Assembly (NCBI GenBank): GCA_002964805.2
Contig: PUDQ02000113.1
Location: 558,001 to 622,000, forward strand
Origin: Trametes villosa
Lineage: Eukaryota > Basidiomycota > Agaricomycetes > Polyporales > Polyporaceae
Reading direction: 5' to 3'
DNA length: 64,000 bases
The number at the start of each line of letters is the position of its first letter. The stretch's first letter is position 1. Below, one piece after another: positions 1-10,924 of the stretch. A program made the position numbers and the translations under genes. The notes beneath the pieces are model-generated. The model did not search any database. It had not been told where the DNA came from and saw only the letters and a program-made list of their open reading frames with translations.

Positions 1-108
1 TGGATGAAGCTCTTCCAGACAAGGCTCCGCCGGGATGAGTTCCACCGGTTGAAGCTCTTCCGGACGAGACTCCACCGGGATGTCCTCGATCGGAAGAAGC
101 TCTGTCGG
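1..108 (-). repeat. 45-bp in-frame tandem repeat
   Basis: Two complete 45-bp units (1-45 and 46-90) and part of a third share the core GAAGCTCTTCC followed by GGGATG. The period is 15 codons. It encodes a degenerate Glu/Pro repeat (for example EELQPVELIPAEP) in the unknown protein above. The array continues beyond the left edge, so its copy number cannot be read here. Confidence 0.7.
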
Positions 109-1112
109 GGGGAACTCTGCAGCGAGGTCGGGAGATGAAAACGTCGAGTCGGAATAAGCCGAGCCGAACGACGCGAACGACAGAAGGGCCCTAGGGGCCC
201 CAGTGAATTCCTCGGCCTCTGCGGCGCCCATGGAGGAAAGTCCAGATACGCTCGGCTCCTCGGCCTCCGTTATGTCGGAAAGCAGACCAGTGTGCAGCGA
301 GCGGTGTTCCAGGGCGACAGAGGATTGCGGGGTCTCGAGAGACATGTCATCATCGGCAGAGTTGGGGAGAGGGACAAGAACGGCAAGAGCGGCGGCCTCG
401 GGCGCGGCCTCCACTTGTTCGGTCGAGTTGCTTGGCGTAGGGAGTTTGACAGTGATGGCCTGCTCGACGTTCAGAACAGGCTCGCAAGACACTTGAAGGG
501 ATTTGACTCACAGCGGGCTCGGGAAACAAGGCTCCCTCAGAGGCAGGCGATCCCAGCTTCGGCGTCTCATACGCCTCTCCTTCGTCCATGTTATCGTCCA
601 CGTCCGCATCCGGAACCGTCGCCTCATCGTGTGAGCGGTCGACGAATATAAACGAGGTACTTGTTTCCTGCACGGCCGGGCTCAGACTGCGATCACAGTG
701 CTGGAAGACGAAGGATAGGTCGACATCGTCTAGGGTGACCTCCGTGCTGCCGGCAGGGTCGACATAGGGCTGGAAGCGCACGGGAGAGTTCTCATCGTAC
801 TCGGAGGCCGGGCTGTTCGGCTAGGGACCGTATCTGTGAGCGATGTTCCGACTGAGGTACCTGCAGTAATAGACTTACGCTCTGCAGAGGTGACTTCGGG
901 GTGGGCGCCCCGCTGTCGGCCTGCGGTGCGTCGCTCTGAACGTTGTCTGCGCCAACGACCTTCGGCGAGCTCGGTTGTAGCACGTTCGCGGTGTCGCGCC
1001 GCTCCGGAGATGCTGAACGAGACCGAGGGGCGGGTTTCGCCTGCTTCGCCCTCCTGTCTGCCTGCTGGCCGCGTCGAAAGAAGAAATTGCGGGTGAGGAC
1101 CCGGTTGAACAT
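1..1112 (-). CDS. Ser/Pro/Glu-rich hypothetical protein, 3' end cut by the window edge
   Basis: I do not recognise the family. Three exons join in one frame on the minus strand. Exon 1 opens with an ATG at 1112 (MFNRVLTRNFFFRR, basic and Ser/Pro-rich) and ends at 879 before GTAAGT. Exon 2 starts near 823 (PNSPASEYDENSPV) and ends near 513 before GTGAGT. Exon 3 starts near 484 and stays open to position 1, so the C terminus lies outside the window. The protein is mostly disordered, with acidic Ser-rich stretches and a Glu/Pro repeat at the window edge. The frame stays open upstream of the ATG without another ATG, so an upstream exon is possible. No enzyme motif or membrane segment is seen in the part available. 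The splice joins look good and the function is unknown. Confidence 0.55.
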
Positions 1113-1526
1113 GAGGCCTGAGGATGTATCGCGCGTGGGGGAGATGGTGGGGGGAGCTGGGAGAGCAGCGCGGGTTCGAACATGAACCTGCCCGGGAGGA
1201 CGTCGTTGGTGTGAAGTGGTCCGAAATGTGAAGAGCCTCTGTCAACTCAGCTCCAAAACAAACACACCTCGGCACAGTTGCGGCACAGCGTATGCACGCA
1301 TGCTGCGCGTACTCCTGGTCAGTTGTCGACAAACTCACCGGCTTGTACCCCGCTCAAACCTGTATACTTCCTACTTCCCGTAAAAGCAGCCTCGGGATTC
1401 GCCGAGCTACATGCGCGCGCTGCGGGAGAGACCAGAACCCAATAGATTACACCAATACATAAGCATCATTCCCTACCCGTCGCAGCTTCAAGAAGCACCA
1501 CGTTTTGTAGGACCCGTATGGACGTC
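1113..1526. other. Intergenic, no gene seen
   Basis: This is the presumed promoter side of the left-edge gene and the 3' side of the short-chain dehydrogenase; both are on the minus strand. I see no TATA box, RNA gene or repeat that I can support. The only nearby oddity is an in-frame open extension up to about 1190, which may be an upstream exon or 5' leader. Confidence 0.4.
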
Positions 1527-3144
1527 TCAGTCCGTGCGGTCGCGGTCGCGGAGCGACACAGCGGGAGCAGGCCCTTCCTCGGGCCTCCGCCCGGTGATCT
1601 TCACAAAGTCTTGCATACCGTAGTCGCACCCGGTAACCTGTGAAAGTACTGTCAGCCTCGTGTGGCAAATTACGCCTAAACCTGTGGCACTCACCCATTG
1701 CGCGAAGTCTCGCAGGAAGCTCGGGAAGAGGTGCAGCAGCGGCACAAAGTTCACGTAGAACGGCAGGTACAGCACACGCGAGTGCCGCTCGTCCAGCGTC
1801 GCGATGACGGCCTTCGCGACGTCCACCGGGGCCAAGCTGGGGAAGAAGAACCTGTAGAGGAAGTTCTTCGGGTGGCGGGCGGTCGCGAAGAGGGGCGACA
1901 TCATGTGGCCGGCGATGAGCAGGCTAGTGCGGACTTCGGGAGCGTTGTATACATGGTCGAGCTCGTATCGGAGCGACTCGTGCAGGGTAATGAGCGCTGC
2001 CTTGGATGCGCCGTAGTCGGCTGTAGTGCTATGGTGAGCTCCTTGACCTCGACGCTGCTCGAAGCGCACTTACTCAAACGTGCGATGCCAACCATACCGG
2101 CGGCGGACGAGACGTTGATCTATCGCGCACTTTGAGTGACCGCCATTTCCGACAAGAGGGTCACACTACTCACAATGTGGCCGGTCTTTTCCTTGATCAT
2201 TTGGGGCAGGAATGCCTTCAAGGTCCAGAAGTGAGCGAGTGTGTTTACCGAGAAAGTCCTGCATGCCAAAGGTGAGTATATGCGAGGAAAGTATTCATGT
2301 GTAGAGACGCACTGCTGAATGTCTTCCGGGGTCAAGTCAAGGATGGCCTTGCCCTGTACGACCCCCGCGTTGTTGATGAGCATAGTGGGGTGGCCGAGCT
2401 ATGCATGCGGTGAGTGGTGATTCTATGCCAGTTAGGTGCTGAATTCATACCTCCTCGACAATCCGCTTCGAGACCGCCTCGACTTCCTCCCATTTCGAGA
2501 CATCGCACTTGTAGTACGTGATGTTGTCTACGCAGGACCAGTTCAGCTTTACTGTGGTGCCAGGAATGTAGCGACTTCACTCACGGTTCTCCGTTTGGAT
2601 AGGTTTGATGTCAAGCACGACCACCAGCACATTGCGGACCGCGAGCGTGTTCGCTATGAGCTCTCCGAGGCCCGATGCACCTGAAGAGTCATACGAAATG
2701 CGTTAGTTCACTGTGAACACAGCACCCGATACAGAGACGCACCTCCGGTGACAACTACAATCTGTTCACCCCAATCAAGTCGAGCAGGACCATGAAGGAG
2801 ACTGCCCTGGTTGCGGTACAGACGCGAGTACCATCTGAAGAACCCTATGGCAGACGGTGAGTTGAGCTCGTTATTTCAAAGTTGCCCACATACAGAACGC
2901 GGAGAGGGCTACGTTGTAAATGGCTGGGATGACGAGTACGGGCGCCGGCCAGCGTGCGCCCTGGAAGTAGTAGAATACGGGGATAAAGAAGGTGAAGAAC
3001 GGGCCTTGCGTAGTTCGGGTCAGTCACCGCACACGAACGCAGCGCTGTATGCTCACTGAAGGCGGTGTGCGCGAGCACCTTGATGAGGAGGTCCACGTCG
3101 AAAGTATCATAGACCGGGTTCCCGAAGTCCGCGAATTCCGACAT
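1527..3144 (-). CDS. Membrane-anchored short-chain dehydrogenase/reductase (RDH10/DHRS3-like)
   Basis: Classical SDR of the type that oxidises or reduces lipid-like alcohols and ketones with NAD(P). The N terminus (MSEFADFGNPVYD) is followed by a hydrophobic stretch (FFTFFIPVFYYF and VLVIPAIYNVALSAF) that should anchor it to a membrane, probably ER or lipid droplet. The cofactor motif TGGASGLGE is assembled across an intron at about 2694-2742. It is followed by the NNAG motif (MLINNAGVVQG near 2370) and the catalytic YGASK motif near 2000, so the catalytic Tyr and Lys are present. At least six short introns interrupt it. The last one precedes a C-terminal exon encoding VTGCDYGMQDFVKITGRRP. 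The start is the first ATG in frame. The substrate cannot be deduced; retinol-dehydrogenase-like is only a family label. Confidence 0.88.
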
Positions 3145-4367
3145 TGCTTCTCCGCGTCTTAGATCACTAGAGCAGCAGCTTCAAGCCCAAGAGGATAACA
3201 ACAGAAAGAACGAATATGCAGTCGCACAGCAACTGGCAGAGCGAGGTATGTAGTGGTGGATGATGAGTTGTGTCTGGCCGGCGGAGGACGTGTTCGCTGC
3301 TGCCGTGCGTGGGCAGATGTGGCAAGTACTGGACGCTCGGCCCAGGCCGTGATCTAGCCGAGCGCCATCGGCCCCGTCGCGACGTCGGGATTTTCCCATA
3401 TCGAGACGGAAGCATTCATCTTGGGCGCCAAAATAGACTTCGGAACTCGGTCCCGGTGCCTGCTCGGCGGCTTTGCTCTCTTATTTCCTGACGATCGGTG
3501 CAGTGTGGCGAGCCTCGCGTTCGTGGTACTACAAAACACATGAAAGTACCTCCTTTGCTCTAGGATGCAGCACACGGAAGAGGCCCACAGAACGCGCCGT
3601 CTACTCTTCTGATTTTGCTGAAGATTTTGGCGGGTTAGGGACGAGTTGCGGCAAAGTATACTCAATCATCTGGCAAATCATCATGCAGGGTCACTGGTAC
3701 TTTTATAGCCGACATTGTTATGATGGAATGCATGCGTATCGACCGGAAGCGAACGTGGGGGATCGACAGACGTCGCAGGATGCATGCTTGGAGTCGGAGC
3801 CACCTCCATGCAGGCAGCCTCTCTCGCCACACAGCTTGCACAGACCTCCCTCCGCCCGCTCTGCATCTTTGAGCACCGAGATACCGGGGCGAGCTTGCCC
3901 ACCGAGTGCGCTAACGGTGGTGCACGCTCGCCGTATCAGCGGGACAATGCATGAGGCCGGCGGGGGTCGCAACCCGATCGTAACCATGGCGTACCATACC
4001 CCATGGACCCTGCCCGTATTTCGGAGCCCTCCTCTTTCGACCAACCAGCCCGCTGCAACTTTCGGGATCGCTCCTGGGGCTATGTTGCGATGAAACAATT
4101 AGGAGTGCGCCACGAACACTAGCATTCTCTCCTATAAAATTGCGGCCCTCTCTTCGTCGCTCCGCTTGCCCGAGACCGCCTCCGTCTCGACATGCACCTG
4201 CATGGCATCGCGCCTTCCATTCCGGCTGGCGTTTCTCAGCGCGCTTCTACCTGACATCTGAGCCTTGCATCCACGTTGCTCCCTCTACCAACTCTTCTGG
4301 CGACACCGGCCAAGGACTGCAGCGTGCTCAGCCGTGTTCAAGACATAGACACTTGACATTGGTTCCC
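3145..4367. promoter_or_regulatory. Divergent intergenic/promoter region with a TATA box
   Basis: This 1.2-kb stretch lies between the minus-strand dehydrogenase and the plus-strand F-box gene, so it must hold both promoters. A clear TATAAA at 4133-4138 points to the F-box gene and would give a 5' leader of about 200 nt. The frame of the F-box gene is open back to 4140, but without an ATG. I found no coding exon with family-like content here. Confidence 0.6.
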
Positions 4368-5405
4368 ATGGATTCACCACCCGTCCAACACCTCTTCCCC
4401 GAGCTTCCGCCAGAAATCACCATCCAGATCTTCGAAGCGACCGCAAGCGCGTCTCGCCATGGCGCTCGCTCAATCTCCCTGGTGTGTTCGTGGTCTCGCC
4501 CCATAGCCCTTCCCTACCTCTTCGCGACCATCGTCCATCGCTCGAAGCCGTCCTTCCCGGTCACTCTGTCGTCTGGCGAATGGCGGTCCGCGGTGCGCGG
4601 CCGCCCCTCGACGCCGCTCCGATGGGGCCATCTGGTGCGCAACCTGTGGACGGAGAGCACGGGCGTTTCGACGCCCGCCGTCGAAGAAGACATCTTCCGT
4701 GCCTGTCCCAACGTCGAGAACCTCGCGCTGATGTCATCGTCCCTCCGCGCGGTCTCGCAAGCGATCCAGGCGCGGAACACCGCTTCGCGCGTGGGGGCGC
4801 ACCCGTCCAGCACGCCGGAACACCCTTTCCTTCGCCGTCTCCAATCAATTACGCTTATCACCCACACCTTCCGCTACGACTGGCACTTCCTCGTCGGCGC
4901 GCAGCTCCAGGACGGCTCGCAGCCGCTGCAGAACATCACCCACCTCCGCATCCTCGACATGAAGGTCTCCGCGTTCTGCCCGCACAACCTCCTCCCGAAC
5001 CTCACGCACCTCGCGCTGCCGTACCTCGACCTCGGGAACAACTTCGACCAGGACGGCCTCCGTCTGCCCCCAGGCGTTCTGGAACACCGATCGCTGCAGA
5101 TGATCGTCCTGACGATCGCGGAGGAGAAGTGGTTAACGAACCCGTGGTACCAGATCGCGCGCTACCCCGGCAAGAACACGAACTCGCCCAAGGACACGTT
5201 CCGGACGCTCGTCCGTTGGGCGCGCCAGCGAGACGACAGACTGCACGTCGTCTTGTCTCCCAGGCGGAATGTCGACCCCTGCGTGGAGTGGGCCGACGCC
5301 GCGCGGGGTGGCTCCTCTCTGTGGGAGGACGCCGCCGAAGCTAGAGCGAATGACTCGCACGGAGCGGGTCTGCCAAACTCGTACCCCAAGACTGCACCCA
5401 GATAG
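4368..5405 (+). CDS. F-box domain protein, single exon, 345 aa
   Basis: The protein starts MDSPPVQHLFPELPPEITIQIF. The segment LPPEITIQIFEA near residues 11-22, followed about 20 residues later by VCSWSRPIALPYLF, is the usual fungal F-box pattern, the domain that binds Skp1 in SCF ubiquitin ligases. The rest is Leu-rich with spaced motifs (PNVENLALMSS, ITHLRILDMKV, LPNLTHLALPYLDL) that resemble degenerate leucine-rich repeats for substrate recognition. No intron is needed. I chose the ATG at 4368 because the open frame upstream has none. Agaricomycetes carry very large, fast-evolving families of such proteins, so no target can be named. Confidence 0.75.
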   Translation: MDSPPVQHLFPELPPEITIQIFEATASASRHGARSISLVCSWSRPIALPYLFATIVHRSKPSFPVTLSSGEWRSAVRGRPSTPLRWGHLVRNLWTESTGVSTPAVEEDIFRACPNVENLALMSSSLRAVSQAIQARNTASRVGAHPSSTPEHPFLRRLQSITLITHTFRYDWHFLVGAQLQDGSQPLQNITHLRILDMKVSAFCPHNLLPNLTHLALPYLDLGNNFDQDGLRLPPGVLEHRSLQMIVLTIAEEKWLTNPWYQIARYPGKNTNSPKDTFRTLVRWARQRDDRLHVVLSPRRNVDPCVEWADAARGGSSLWEDAAEARANDSHGAGLPNSYPKTAPR

Positions 5406-8400
5406 CAAGAGAAACCCGTATGGTCAGTATGGTACTTATGTCTTCCCGAGGTATCACGCTGACGTCTTCTCAGTATATTCTTAGTCGTTCCAAATGGCTC
5501 CATCGTGGACCGCTGTAATGCTCGTATCTTAAGGTCGGCTTTGTCCCCGTTTCCTTCCTACTGCACATACGTTTTGTTCCATGTCTTATAATTGTACTAC
5601 CCAGGCCTAGAGTCTAGTAATATCCCGGCGCTGGTCAGCCTCTCCGAGTTCTCTCAGCTGTTGTCGCTCCCGTTATATTCGTTCTGCTCTTGTTCGCGCT
5701 GACCACTCGCTATAGCCTCCCCGCTTGATGTAACTTCTTGATACGCTACCAGAATTGATTTTACTGCCACAGTGCCAACGAGCTCTACCACTCGGGATCT
5801 CAGGAAAGCAGCACCAAACCACGCACTCCCAGGGCGTCTAGCAGACGGCCCGACTTGCCTTCTGCCTCTCACGAGCCATCTCAGCGACTCCGAAGCTCAA
5901 TACATTCTGGGAACGCACGCCGACCGTCTTGCTTCGAAAAGGGCGGCATGGTACCGTATGTCTTCCAGAAAACAAGCCAAGTCACTTGAGTGGTCTAAGC
6001 GACTCGCTGGCGTGCCGACACCGCTCACATCGTTACACCCAGTACTAGCCGCGCACAGTGCGCCTCCAACGACGGGAACCTCGCCAGCTGCATTAAGCAG
6101 GCGACCGGCCATACATGCAGCCAATCATCGCCAGACACCACCCGCGCGAGCAGTGCGGCATTCCTGGACCACCTGCCAATCACGTTCATCCGAGAGAGGG
6201 CCGCCTACGTGACCCGCGGAGCCTATAACGCGGCGGAGAGTCTCTTCTCACGACCAGCACTCGCCACCCCGCGGTGGCCATGCGCACTCCCGTTGCCGTC
6301 GTGCACACACCTTGGCTGGCGACAGCGACGTCCTGCTCCGCTCGACAGAGGCGCCAGGCAGACTTGGGCGAGGACTCTCGGCGGCCGGGTACTGATCCAA
6401 CGACGCTCTTGGCCTGGACAGGTTGTCGATCGCGCTGCGGGCCCAGATCCCCGTACAAGGGAACGCCCCGTGAAGTCATAGAGTGGTATGTTCTCGTTCC
6501 GCCAACGTCAACCATCGATGCTGACTGCTCGGCCTACCATGCAGCCCTCGATTGAATCGACCCAGGAAGTCGCGAATGATACCCGGAGCGGCTCTCAGTC
6601 CCTCCTTATGCGCGTGAAACGGCGATAGGCGTGTATGTCTACAGACGACGCCCCGAGCTTGGACTCGACGATTGGCATCGAGTTGATCGGATTCGGCATC
6701 TCGCTGGCGTGAGTGCCGCTACGGCGACCTATGGACGTGCCGGGACGTCCGATGTTCACCCGTCCTTTGCACCCAGGTTGTACGGTATTACAACCGGACA
6801 GGCGGTTGCCTACTGCAGACGGTACGGGCGGCACCCGTTGCCGCGCTGCATATATCTCGTATGTCTTCCCAGTACGTTCAACAGCACCCGCACCTCCTAA
6901 GGCTGCTTTTGCATCTAGGTCGCTGCGTTATGGTGCGCATAGCGTCTTGCACGTCGTACCTATACTGCACTCACAACAAGCTGAACGGTCAGGGCCGTCG
7001 GCACCCTACACTTGGCACTTATCACGTACACCATGGCGGTGTACCTGGTGTTACAGCGGGGCAATACTGTGATTTTCTCTAAACCGCCGTGGACCCTTGG
7101 AGTGAGCCCACTGCTATTCAACCAGCTGAGCCACGCTCACGAAGCTCCGCATGCTGTATATAGGTTATCGTTATTATCACAGTGAGTTTCCCCTCCAGCT
7201 GCCACCCCGTCGGAGCTAACGGCCGCACGCCAGGAGATCAATGGTCTTCTAGTGAGATTGTGAGTCGCCTGTAGCCAATGTCGCGGCGTCCAACGTTGAT
7301 TGCCCTTCAGAGGTTACGCATACAGGATATGGAGATGTGAGGCTCGTTCTGTGTCGAGTTCTTCACACCGCTGACACCCTCTAGTTAGCGGCAAGAAGTT
7401 TCTCGTACCTTGCATCATAGTGCGTGGTTTGCTCTTACCCCGCTCGCATCAAATTTGTAGTCGCGATGACGCGAACCGGAGGGTTTATAGGCGGCCTCCT
7501 CGATATTCGTAGCAGGTATGTATTGAGTTACCATCCACTATGCTACGCCTGAACGTCTCGAGGATTGCAGCCATAGGCTTAGGTATGTGACAATCTGCAT
7601 GAGGTTGTGTGGATTGCTGATTAGCATTCCAGCGTTTGCCGGCCAAGAGTATGCAGTCTGATCCATACTAAGCCTCTCGTCTGCAACTCATGCGTGCTGT
7701 TCTTTAGAGTGCATCTGAAGTTTTGGGTCCAAGGGGACAATCTTCAGGTGCACCGAAACCGACCTTAGGGTCTCACGCACACCTAATATTTTGGGCTTTA
7801 GTGGATGCTGTACAGCAGTTTCTCGTGCCAAATTGCCACGGATACCCTCATTGCGGCGTCGATGGTTGTGGTCCTCCGCCGGTTCCGAACAGGCCTAAGA
7901 CGGTACGTCCTCGAGTCCACAAATAGCTGTCGTCCCCTCGCTAATTTCTATGTCCAGCCTCGACCTTGTCATCAGGACGATTGTAATGTATGTCGTCAAT
8001 ACAGGGATCCTCGCCATGTATGTCCAGTCTTTGAAACCCTAGAGATCTCCTCTAAAGCCGCGAGCTAGACTAGGAACCGCGCTATGCATTACCTTCGTAG
8101 GCGTTGCTGCGTCTACAACGCGAACGTGCTCATCTAACCAGATCCCGGTCCAACACTTAGTTCATCACCCGGCGAACGTCCTTCATTTACACCGGCTTAT
8201 ACTTCGCCATCACCAAACGTCAGTTCCTACGTTCTCTCTCTCCTAAGTTGGCCTCAGATCTGACATTGCCGTCCAGTATGCACATGCTCGTTTCTCGGCG
8301 TCTTGAACGCAGAGCAGCGCCTTATACGCCGGGCTAGTAGCAACCTCGCAGGTACGACCGTCCCGGTGTTAAGCACCGCGGTACGGCTGGAGCCGTCGGC

Positions 8401-8538
8401 GTCGGCTTGGGAGGAGGACTATGTAGATATACGCGAGCCCCCAATATATTGAGGGCCCTTTCATACGTAAACCCGTGAAGAACAAGCGTCAGACTAGGAG
8501 TGGACGGGCTCGGACTTGGACGCATTGCCCAGCTCTGC
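5406..8538. other. Gene-poor intergenic stretch
   Basis: Three kilobases with no open frame that joins into a recognisable protein. Open stretches on both strands are short and overlap in many frames, as expected by chance. One imperfect 12-bp inverted repeat sits at 7709-7753. The DNA looks less GC-rich than the genes around it. It may be old, decayed repeat DNA, but I cannot identify an element. Confidence 0.45.
7709..7753. repeat. Short inverted repeat (hairpin)
   Basis: GTGCATCTGAAG at 7709-7720 pairs with CTTCAGGTGCAC at 7742-7753 with one mismatch that would be a G-U pair in RNA. The loop is 21 nt. It has no T-run after it and no neighbouring gene to terminate. Its role is unknown and chance is possible. 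Confidence 0.35.
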
Positions 8539-9052
8539 GTGCCATGAGGACCTGGGAAAATACACTAAGAGCTCACATGCCGGAATCCCCGAAAATGGGC
8601 CCGGAGGGCCCGAAAAGTTACATGCAAATCCCCGAAAACGGGGCCGGGAGAGCCCCAGCTTAGATCCCGGAAATGACCCTCAGGCCGGATGGATACATGC
8701 CGGACCCCCGAAAGTAAGCCTCCTTCCGCTCGCCGAGGCTGCGGGCGGCGGACCGGCCCAGTACTCTTACCAGCCAGCCGTCCGAGCGGCGAGAAACTAG
8801 CTCTCCGGCACAGCAGAAGCCAGAAAACTTGCTCTGCGTTGGTGCCAGAACGGCCGACCGGGCGATTTCTTGGGCGCCAACAGGGCGCTTACGAGCAGGT
8901 TATATGCCCTGAAACCCCGATTCCGGCGAAGCCGGCCGCAAGTTACGTGAAAATCCCCGAAAACCGACCAAATCGGGACCCCCGAAAATGGGCCAAAACG
9001 CCTCCAAATGGCATGTGAGCTCTTAGTGTATTTTCCCAGGTCCTGTGCCATG
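8539..9052. mobile_element. MITE: 498-bp non-autonomous DNA transposon with 35-bp TIRs and 8-bp TSD
   Basis: The left inverted end at 8547-8581 begins AGGACCTGGGAAAATACACT. It is matched base for base, 35 of 35, by the reverse complement of 9010-9044. The element is flanked by the direct repeat GTGCCATG at 8539-8546 and 9045-9052, an 8-bp target site duplication. It has no transposase. Inside each end the motif CCCCGAAA recurs in one orientation (about 8587, 8630, 8706, 8955 and 8980), partly within a longer subterminal repeat (AAGTTACRTG near 8615 and 8940). An 8-bp duplication is typical of hAT elements, but P, Merlin and Zisupton-like elements also give 8 bp, so the superfamily stays open. 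The perfect ends and duplication suggest a recent insertion. Confidence 0.92.
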
Positions 9053-9287
9053 GGGAGACGGCTTGTTCGGGCCGTCAACGTACAGTACACGATCTGGGCG
9101 CCTACACGTCGACCGTCTCTGCCACCGTCCACGACCACCTGCAGCTCACCGTCTCTCCTAGTGCTCATCGGCACGCTGGTTTCTCGCTCATAATAGTCTT
9201 CGCTGCTTGTCACAACCGGACTAGAGCCTTTCCTTGTCTTCCAAAGTCCAGCGTGTCGCGTCGAATTGCTGGACAACTTCGCTTGTC

Positions 9288-10503
9288 ATGACGCTGCTTC
9301 ACCTCTTGAGGTGAGACCCTTCGCCGCTGCGCAAGGTTCGGTAGTTGACAAGGGATGTTAGCTATGCGGGTGGTGCTGCCGCCTTCATCTTTGTTACGTT
9401 GTCTTTAGGCGAGTTCCCTACTTCCGGTGGGCGGCGCGCGAGCTTACCGTAACGGTACTCCCATAGCAAGCGGACTTCTCTGGATCTCGGAACTAATCGA
9501 AGAGCATTCACGAACGTCGAAGGCAGTTGGCCAGCGGTGTATATATGTAAGTCCCTACTGCCCTCCAACTCTACTTTTTGCTCAAACGGCTAGCGGTTCT
9601 CCAGGCCATCATACTACTCCACATACTCCTGTATTTCTACGACGCACTCCCCCTCAAGCACATCCTATTCTCCATATTCTGCCACGTCATCTACCTGCAA
9701 AACTTCACCCCCAGCTGGCCGTTCATCTCCCTCTCCTCTCCAAGCTTCGTCGGATCCTGCGTCCTGGTGGTGCTCGACCACTTCATGTGGTTCTTCTACT
9801 TTGCGCGGATAACCCAGGAGGCCCGCCATAGGGCACACCGTTCATATCGCGGACCGGCCATGGCGCATCCGGTACCCAACTTCGGCGAGATTGCGACGTT
9901 CTTCGGCCTGTGCGTATGGCTAGCTCCGCTCTTCCTCTTCCTCAGTCTGAGCGCCAACGATAATGCGCTGCCTATGAATGCTGCCGGTAAGTTCACAGCT
10001 ACCCAATTTATGAGCCCGCTCTAACTTTGTGTCTAGGACCGAGTGAAGTACCGATCTCGCCAACAGCTACTGCACGACCCAACGTAGGACGGTCACGCAC
10101 GTCTCTTTTCAAGGCGCTGTACGACGCGCTCCCCATTGACTCGCTTCCGCGACTTCGCCCTCGCCGTCGCGACACATCCGAGGGTATCATCGCCCCGCGT
10201 TCTCCTCGCACGGCCCCTCCCTCCCCCGGTCTTGGCCCCGTGCCCGCGATGAACGGCCTCCCATCGCCTATGCTTTCGCCAAGACGCGTCTCCAGCGAGA
10301 CCTACCGACCTGGCTCGCCCTCACAGTACGCGTACGGGAACTCTGCAGATCCCGCCAACTTCTCCCTCAGCACGCCTCCGCGGAGATCAACCGGGGAGGA
10401 GCCTCCTCCCAGGGCTGTGCCCGGATCCGGAGCGAGGAGGTTAGAGATGAGGAGGGTTGCTAGCGCTCAGAGTAGCGCCAGGGACGTTGGACGTGATTTC
10501 TAG
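9288..10503 (+). CDS. SVP26: SVP26/TEX261 ER-Golgi membrane protein
   Basis: Homolog of yeast Svp26 and animal TEX261, a four-helix membrane adaptor that loads mannosyltransferases and other type II proteins into COPII vesicles. Five exons join in frame: 9288-9310, 9353-9408, 9467-9546, 9605-9986 and 10037-10503, giving 335 aa. The N-terminal part matches the family closely: SYAGG, then TLSLASGLLWISELIEEHS, then the helices around HILLYFYDALPLKHILFS and PFISLSSPSFVGSCV. The C terminus from about residue 180 is a Pro/Ser-rich cytosolic tail that yeast Svp26 lacks. The second intron (9409-9466) starts with GC instead of GT. The start is the ATG of a 23-nt first exon. Confidence 0.92.
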
Positions 10504-10924
10504 GGATTCGTGTCGTTCCTCTTGGACATGTGGTTTCTCTGGGGAAATGTAACTTATACACGGCTTGTCCTTTCGTTTGGTATGTGTGGGGACTCGAACG
10601 TCGAGACGCAAGCCCGATATCCGTAAATGGAGGGCACAGCCACTGCGGGGAGGCTCTCTCATCCTCCGAGGCGCACTCGGCTCCTGTGCTCTCCCTCCAC
10701 TCCCTTCGAACCCCTGCAGATGACTGTCTGAGTGTCTGACCGTTGCCTCTGGATCCCACTTGCGCGTAGCTGTGATCGGTCTGCCGTGGTAGTAACTACC
10801 GTTCCCGCAGCGGTGTGCTCGCGGCAAGTGCGTGGCCGCAGTCTGGATATAAGCTCGACTACTGCCTGTGGCTCCTGCATCTCTCCTCCTCCTTACACCT
10901 CCTTCCGCAAACCTTGACCTCAAG
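10504..10924. other. Intergenic: SVP26 3' end and phosphatase promoter
   Basis: The 420-bp spacer between two plus-strand genes contains no supported gene. A tRNA-like motif (GGGACTCGAACG near 10588) was examined and does not fold as a tRNA. No TATA box is obvious. Confidence 0.4.

Noticed and set aside
3354..3665. Minus-strand open frame in the divergent promoter region
   Set aside because: No motif, no splice continuation and Arg/Ser-rich random composition.
10580..10720. tRNA gene suggested by GGGACTCGAACG and CCTTCGAACCCC
   Set aside because: The bases around each T-loop-like word do not form the 5-bp stem, and no matching A box or acceptor stem lies at the right distance.
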